In this document: positions 61,005 to 64,000 of the stretch, in pieces
How positions within the stretch are numbered: the stretch's first letter is position 1
Layout of the letters: each line of letters opens with the position of its first letter
Source of the DNA: Falsiroseomonas sp044341625
Lineage (GTDB): Bacteria > Pseudomonadota > Alphaproteobacteria > Acetobacterales > Acetobacteraceae
Assembly (NCBI GenBank): GCA_044341625.1
Contig: JBIIRI010000001.1
Location: 1-64,000, forward strand
Length of the DNA stretch: 64,000 nucleotides
Reading direction: 5' to 3'
Notes under the pieces: generated by a model
Told to the model about the DNA's origin: nothing
What the model saw: only the letters and a program-made list of their open reading frames with translations
Database searches by the model: none
Position numbers and translations under genes: made by a program

Positions 61005-61103
61005 CCCTCTCCCCCCGACGGGGGCGAGGTTCGACGCATAGCGTCGAACGCCGAAGTCGCGGCGATGTATCGCCGCATACGCAGGCTGGCAGGGTGAGGA
61101 GGG
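61005..61103. repeat. Expanded CCCTCTCCCC-family multi-hairpin element, copy 2
   Basis: About 99 bp. It opens CCCTCTCCCCCCGACGGGGG as at 32880, then has a perfect 9-bp hairpin GTTCGACGC-ATA-GCGTCGAAC (61029-61049), then an 8-bp hairpin GCGGCGAT-GT-ATCGCCGC (61059-61076), closing with AGGGTGAGGAGGG. No gene is seen in this 212-bp gap. The two extra hairpins are absent from the argG copy. Confidence 0.65.
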
Positions 61104-61166
61104 ACCCGCAGAATAGCCGGAACCTGCGGCAGAGACGACAGCACCGCGCCTCGCGGCGCCCGGCCG

Positions 61167-61865
61167 CTACGGCCTGACGGTCGCCGTCGGCATCCCGCGT
61201 GCAGTTCGGGACTCGAACACCTGTTCCAGCCGCAGCGCCCAGGCCTGGGAAGCGCTGGGGCGCACGCCGCCCACATCGCACATCCGATCCAGCAGCCCGA
61301 CCGCGAGGTCCCACAGCCGGTCCGCCTCACGGGGGTCGGTCGTCTCCCGCGCCGCGCGGGCCAGCAGGCGCCCGACGGAGCCCGCGGCGGCGATGGCGCG
61401 GGCCATGTCGGTGCCGTCGGCCAGCGCGACCGCGCGGTCCATCATCCATTCCGCCTCGCGTTCCAGCCGGCGCATGCCGAGCAGGGACCACACCCGCCAC
61501 AGCGCGCCCGAAAAGCGCCGCGTCTGCGCCGCCGGCCTGCCCCCGCCCAGCTTCGGCAGGATTTCCTGCGACAGGGCCTGGCGGAGCAATTCGGCGCGCA
61601 CCGTATCCTGCCCGTCCTGCGTGCCGAGGATGCGCGGCGCGAAGGGCTTCAGGCGCTGGCGCACCGTATGCGGCATGTTGTCGTTCAGCGGGATCGCAAA
61701 GGCGCGGATCAGCGGCGACGCGCAGGCGGGGCTGTCGGTGTGTTCCTCCCCCGCCAGGCAGGCGACCAGCGACATCACGCACATGCGCCCGGCATCGCGT
61801 GTGCCGACGCCGGTAACCAGTTCGACGCGCTCGAGCGCCCGCTCGAGCCGGAGATCGAGGTGCAT
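61167..61865 (-). CDS. Conserved-looking hypothetical protein
   Basis: 232 aa, not recognised. Mostly helical, with Arg/Ala/Leu-rich segments; no signal peptide or membrane span. A Cys/His patch (CVMSLVACLAGEEHTDSPAC) around residues 30-50 might bind a metal or be structural. The ATG at 61865 has GGAGG nine bases upstream; ATG 61874 is a less well-spaced alternative. Codon use (GC-rich third positions) matches real genes, which argues it is coding. No neighbour suggests a role. Confidence 0.6.
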   Translation of the reverse strand: MHLDLRLERALERVELVTGVGTRDAGRMCVMSLVACLAGEEHTDSPACASPLIRAFAIPLNDNMPHTVRQRLKPFAPRILGTQDGQDTVRAELLRQALSQEILPKLGGGRPAAQTRRFSGALWRVWSLLGMRRLEREAEWMMDRAVALADGTDMARAIAAAGSVGRLLARAARETTDPREADRLWDLAVGLLDRMCDVGGVRPSASQAWALRLEQVFESRTARGMPTATVRP

Positions 61866-62108
61866 GCGGACCATCCTCCATGCAGCCGCGGCGGATGCGG
61901 CTGGATCAGCGGCGACGCCCCCGCTACCCACCAACCTCCGACGAGGGTGCCCGCGGCATCAATGCACGAGACCGGCATCGCGTTCCCGCGCGCCGCCCGT
62001 CCCGGCCGTGCCAGGCGCCGCGCGGTGCGTCACATCGCGGCGACGGACCGGCGGCCTCGCGCCGGGGCAAGGCCAATGCTCTACTCGGCGGGACAGGAGC
62101 GCACCCCG

Positions 62109-62717
62109 ATGGACCCCGCGATCTGGCTCGCCTTCGTCGCCGCGGCGATCACGATGCTGGTCATTCCCGGCCCGACGATCATGCTGGTGATCGGCCAGTC
62201 GCTCGGCGGCGGGGCGCGCAACGCGCTGCCGCTGGCCGCCGGGGTGGCGCTGGGCGACCTGACGGCGATGACGCTGTCGCTGGCCGGACTGGGGGCGCTG
62301 CTGGCGGCCTCGGCAACGGCCTTCACGGCCCTGAAATGGGCGGGGGCGGCCTTCCTGCTCTATCTGGGCGTGAAGCTGTGGCGCGCGCCCGTCACGCCGC
62401 AAGCCGTCCCGCCGCTGCCCGCGGGCCAGGCCATGCGGCAGGCCTATGTGGTCACCGCGCTCAATCCGAAGGGGATCGTCTTTTTCGTGGCCTTCGTGCC
62501 GCAGTTCCTGGACCCCGCGCGGCCCTTCCTGGGGCAGGCGGCGATCCTGGTCGCGACCTTCGTCACCCTCGCCGCCGCGAATGCGGCCGCCTATGCGCTG
62601 CTGGCCGCGCGCCTGTCGGGCGCGGTGCGCCGCCCGGGGCTCAGGCGGGCGCTGAACCGGGCCGGCGGGGCGATGCTGGTGGGGGCCGGGCTGCTGGTCG
62701 TGTTCAGAAGGTCTTGA
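62109..62717 (+). CDS. LysE/RhtB family amino-acid exporter
   Basis: 202 aa, five to six membrane helices. The start MDPAIWLAFVAAAITMLVIPGPTIMLVIGQ shows the family's PGP motif; ALNPKGIVFFVAFVPQFLDP is the LysE/RhtB hallmark block. It exports an amino acid (homoserine, threonine, leucine or similar). A longer in-frame reading upstream overlaps antisense material and is rejected. No dedicated regulator is adjacent. Confidence 0.9.
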   Translation: MDPAIWLAFVAAAITMLVIPGPTIMLVIGQSLGGGARNALPLAAGVALGDLTAMTLSLAGLGALLAASATAFTALKWAGAAFLLYLGVKLWRAPVTPQAVPPLPAGQAMRQAYVVTALNPKGIVFFVAFVPQFLDPARPFLGQAAILVATFVTLAAANAAAYALLAARLSGAVRRPGLRRALNRAGGAMLVGAGLLVVFRRS

Positions 62718-62792
62718 GTCCGCCGCCGCCCAGGCCGAGATTGCAGCCCTGCGGCCGGCGGAGGGGATCCCGGTCGCCCGAGGGTGTCCAGC

Positions 62793-63200
62793 ATGCGCGA
62801 CGACTACAGCGAGACCACACGCTCGATCCGCGTCGCGGTCCGCGCCTTCTACCTGGCCGACCAGTCGGAGCCGGAGCGCGGCCATTTCGTCTGGGCCTAT
62901 CGGGTCGCCATCACCAATGAGGGCCAGGACACGGTGCAGCTGCTGAAGCGCAGCTGGCAGATCACCGACGGGCTGGGCCGCACCCAGGCCGTGCAGGGGG
63001 ACGGCGTGGTGGGCGAGACGCCGGTGCTCGAACCGGGCCAGAGCTTCGAATACACCTCTGGCACCCCGCTGCCGACCGCATCGGGCTTCATGCGCGGGGC
63101 CTATCACATGGTGGTCCGCGGCACCGGGGAAGCCTTCGACGTGCGGATCCCCGCCTTCAGCCTGGACAGCCCGCACCAGCCGACCAGCCGGGTGCATTGA
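62793..63200 (+). CDS. apaG: ApaG domain protein (Co2+/Mg2+ efflux-associated)
   Basis: 135 aa, the common ApaG length. Beta-sandwich blocks TRSIRVAVRAFYLADQS, VWAYRVAITNEGQDTVQLLKR, the GDGVVGETPVLEPGQSFEYTS stretch and the end RGAYHMV are clear. Linked in Salmonella to cobalt resistance and magnesium efflux, and it resembles F-box accessory domains; biochemical role unsettled. ATG 62793 chosen; an in-frame GTG nine bases earlier is possible. Confidence 0.93.
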   Translation: MRDDYSETTRSIRVAVRAFYLADQSEPERGHFVWAYRVAITNEGQDTVQLLKRSWQITDGLGRTQAVQGDGVVGETPVLEPGQSFEYTSGTPLPTASGFMRGAYHMVVRGTGEAFDVRIPAFSLDSPHQPTSRVH

Positions 63201-63412
63201 AGGCCACGCCTGGGAAGGCCGCCCCTGGGAGGGCCACGCCGGCCGGCAGGCTCTGACATCACGCGGACGCGTTATCGCCCCCCCACCATTCCGGCAGTTG
63301 CGGGATCGCGGATCGTCCCCATGTGCGTGACGGGGAAGGAAGGCGCCGTGGCGCGGCGGCGCGGTATCGCACACGCCGCATCTTGATGGGCTGAAGCCCG
63401 AGGATCGAGACC

Positions 63413-64000
63413 TTGAATATCCAGACCCCCGCCGGCCAGCTCGGTGAACCCCAGGCCAGTACCGAGGAACGCCCGACGCAGGAGCAGGCCGAGCAGGCCA
63501 TCCGCACCCTGCTGCGCTGGGCCGGCGACAACCCGACCCGGGAAGGCCTTCTCGACACGCCGAAGCGCGTGGCCAAGGCCTATCGCGAATGGTTCTGCGG
63601 CTATGAGGAAGATCCCGTCGAGCTGCTCGCCCGCTCCTTCGAGGAGACGGATGGCTATGACGAGATGGTGCTGCTGCGCGACATCCGCCTCGAGAGCACC
63701 TGCGAGCACCACATGGCGCCGATCCTGGGCCGGGTGCATGTCGCCTACCTGCCGTCCGGCCGGGTGGTCGGCATCAGCAAGCTGGCACGCGTGGTCGAGG
63801 CCTATTCCAAGCGCCTGCAGATCCAGGAAAAGATGACGGCGCAGATCGCCAACACCATCAACGACGTGCTGAAGCCCAAGGGCGTGGCCGTGGTGGTGGA
63901 AGCGGCGCACCAGTGCATGACCACGCGTGGCGTGCACAAGCCGGGCGTCACCATGGTGACCAGCCGGATGCTGGGTGCCTTCCGCGACGACCCGTCCACC
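63413..64000 (+). CDS. folE: GTP cyclohydrolase I, 5' part (runs off the window)
   Basis: 196 codons visible from a TTG start, with AGGA eight bases before; an in-frame TGA at 63392 forces a start after it, and no ATG or GTG is available before the conserved region. Zinc ligands Cys97 and His100 (STCEHHMAP) and Cys168 (HQCMTTRGV) sit 13 residues before their E. coli counterparts (recalled as Cys110, His113 and Cys181), supporting this start. It converts GTP to dihydroneopterin triphosphate in folate synthesis. About 212 bp of promoter region upstream hold no other recognisable feature. Confidence 0.93.
   Translation, partial: MNIQTPAGQLGEPQASTEERPTQEQAEQAIRTLLRWAGDNPTREGLLDTPKRVAKAYREWFCGYEEDPVELLARSFEETDGYDEMVLLRDIRLESTCEHHMAPILGRVHVAYLPSGRVVGISKLARVVEAYSKRLQIQEKMTAQIANTINDVLKPKGVAVVVEAAHQCMTTRGVHKPGVTMVTSRMLGAFRDDPST

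Overview
The window is very GC-rich, gene-dense bacterial chromosome from a Gram-negative organism. An acpXL/fabXL/lpxXL-type lipid A cluster, DctPQM and Bug/TctC solute receptors, a CioAB-like oxidase with a GbsR/MarR regulator and a type-A RNase P RNA suggest an alphaproteobacterium. My best guess is Rhodospirillales/Acetobacteraceae (Roseomonas-like). That is inference from gene content and composition; there is no rRNA here. I saw no tRNA, CRISPR array, prophage or insertion sequence.

Region by region. 1-12.1 kb is an acid/CoA-ester catabolic island: two family III CoA-transferases, MmgE/PrpD, a PaaK-type acyl-CoA ligase, an amidase, a divergent enoyl-CoA hydratase, a TRAP operon with an appended BASS-like permease, a MaoC hydratase and an enolase-superfamily enzyme. 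Two near-identical TTGTCC/GGACAA palindromes tie the hydratase, transporter and MaoC units together. 12.1-20 kb holds housekeeping and regulatory genes: a TlyA-type rRNA methylase, a RocR-like REC-EAL phosphodiesterase, an M3 peptidase, an MmsB-type dehydrogenase, a lytic transglycosylase, TspO and an SDR without its catalytic tyrosine. 20-27.2 kb has a peptide-type ABC receptor and a six-gene cluster (acpXL-fabZXL-fabF2XL-fabF1XL-adhXL-lpxXL) predicted to make and attach a very-long-chain acyl group to lipid A. FabF2XL has lost the whole Cys-His-His triad. 27.3-41.2 kb carries rnpB, a DHA2 exporter, accA, argG, thrC, an M16 peptidase, PmbA/TldE, FkbM, a Tim44-like protein and a 3-hydroxyisobutyryl-CoA hydrolase.

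41.3-51.6 kb: a YqjD/YqjE-like pair, a PotD-like receptor, an exported Fe/Mn superoxide dismutase with a changed gateway residue, a Bug receptor, a class-I glutamine amidotransferase-like hydrolase, a candidate small RNA, an FAH-family hydrolase, exonuclease III and an isolated EutBC ethanolamine ammonia-lyase. 51.5-57 kb: a complete dipeptide/nickel-type ABC operon with a 108-bp-period tandem repeat between receptor and permeases. 57-60 kb: regulator-cydA-cydB behind a perfect 20-bp palindrome. 60-64 kb: a CitE-like lyase, a hypothetical protein, a LysE exporter, ApaG and the start of folE.

Many genes overlap by 1 or 4 bases (ATGA/GTGA), showing translationally coupled operons. Intergenic DNA holds few factor-independent terminators with real T-runs (20019, 40223, 47461, 49183) and at least two dispersed hairpin-repeat families. 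One has a compensatory base change between copies, pointing to selection on the hairpin.
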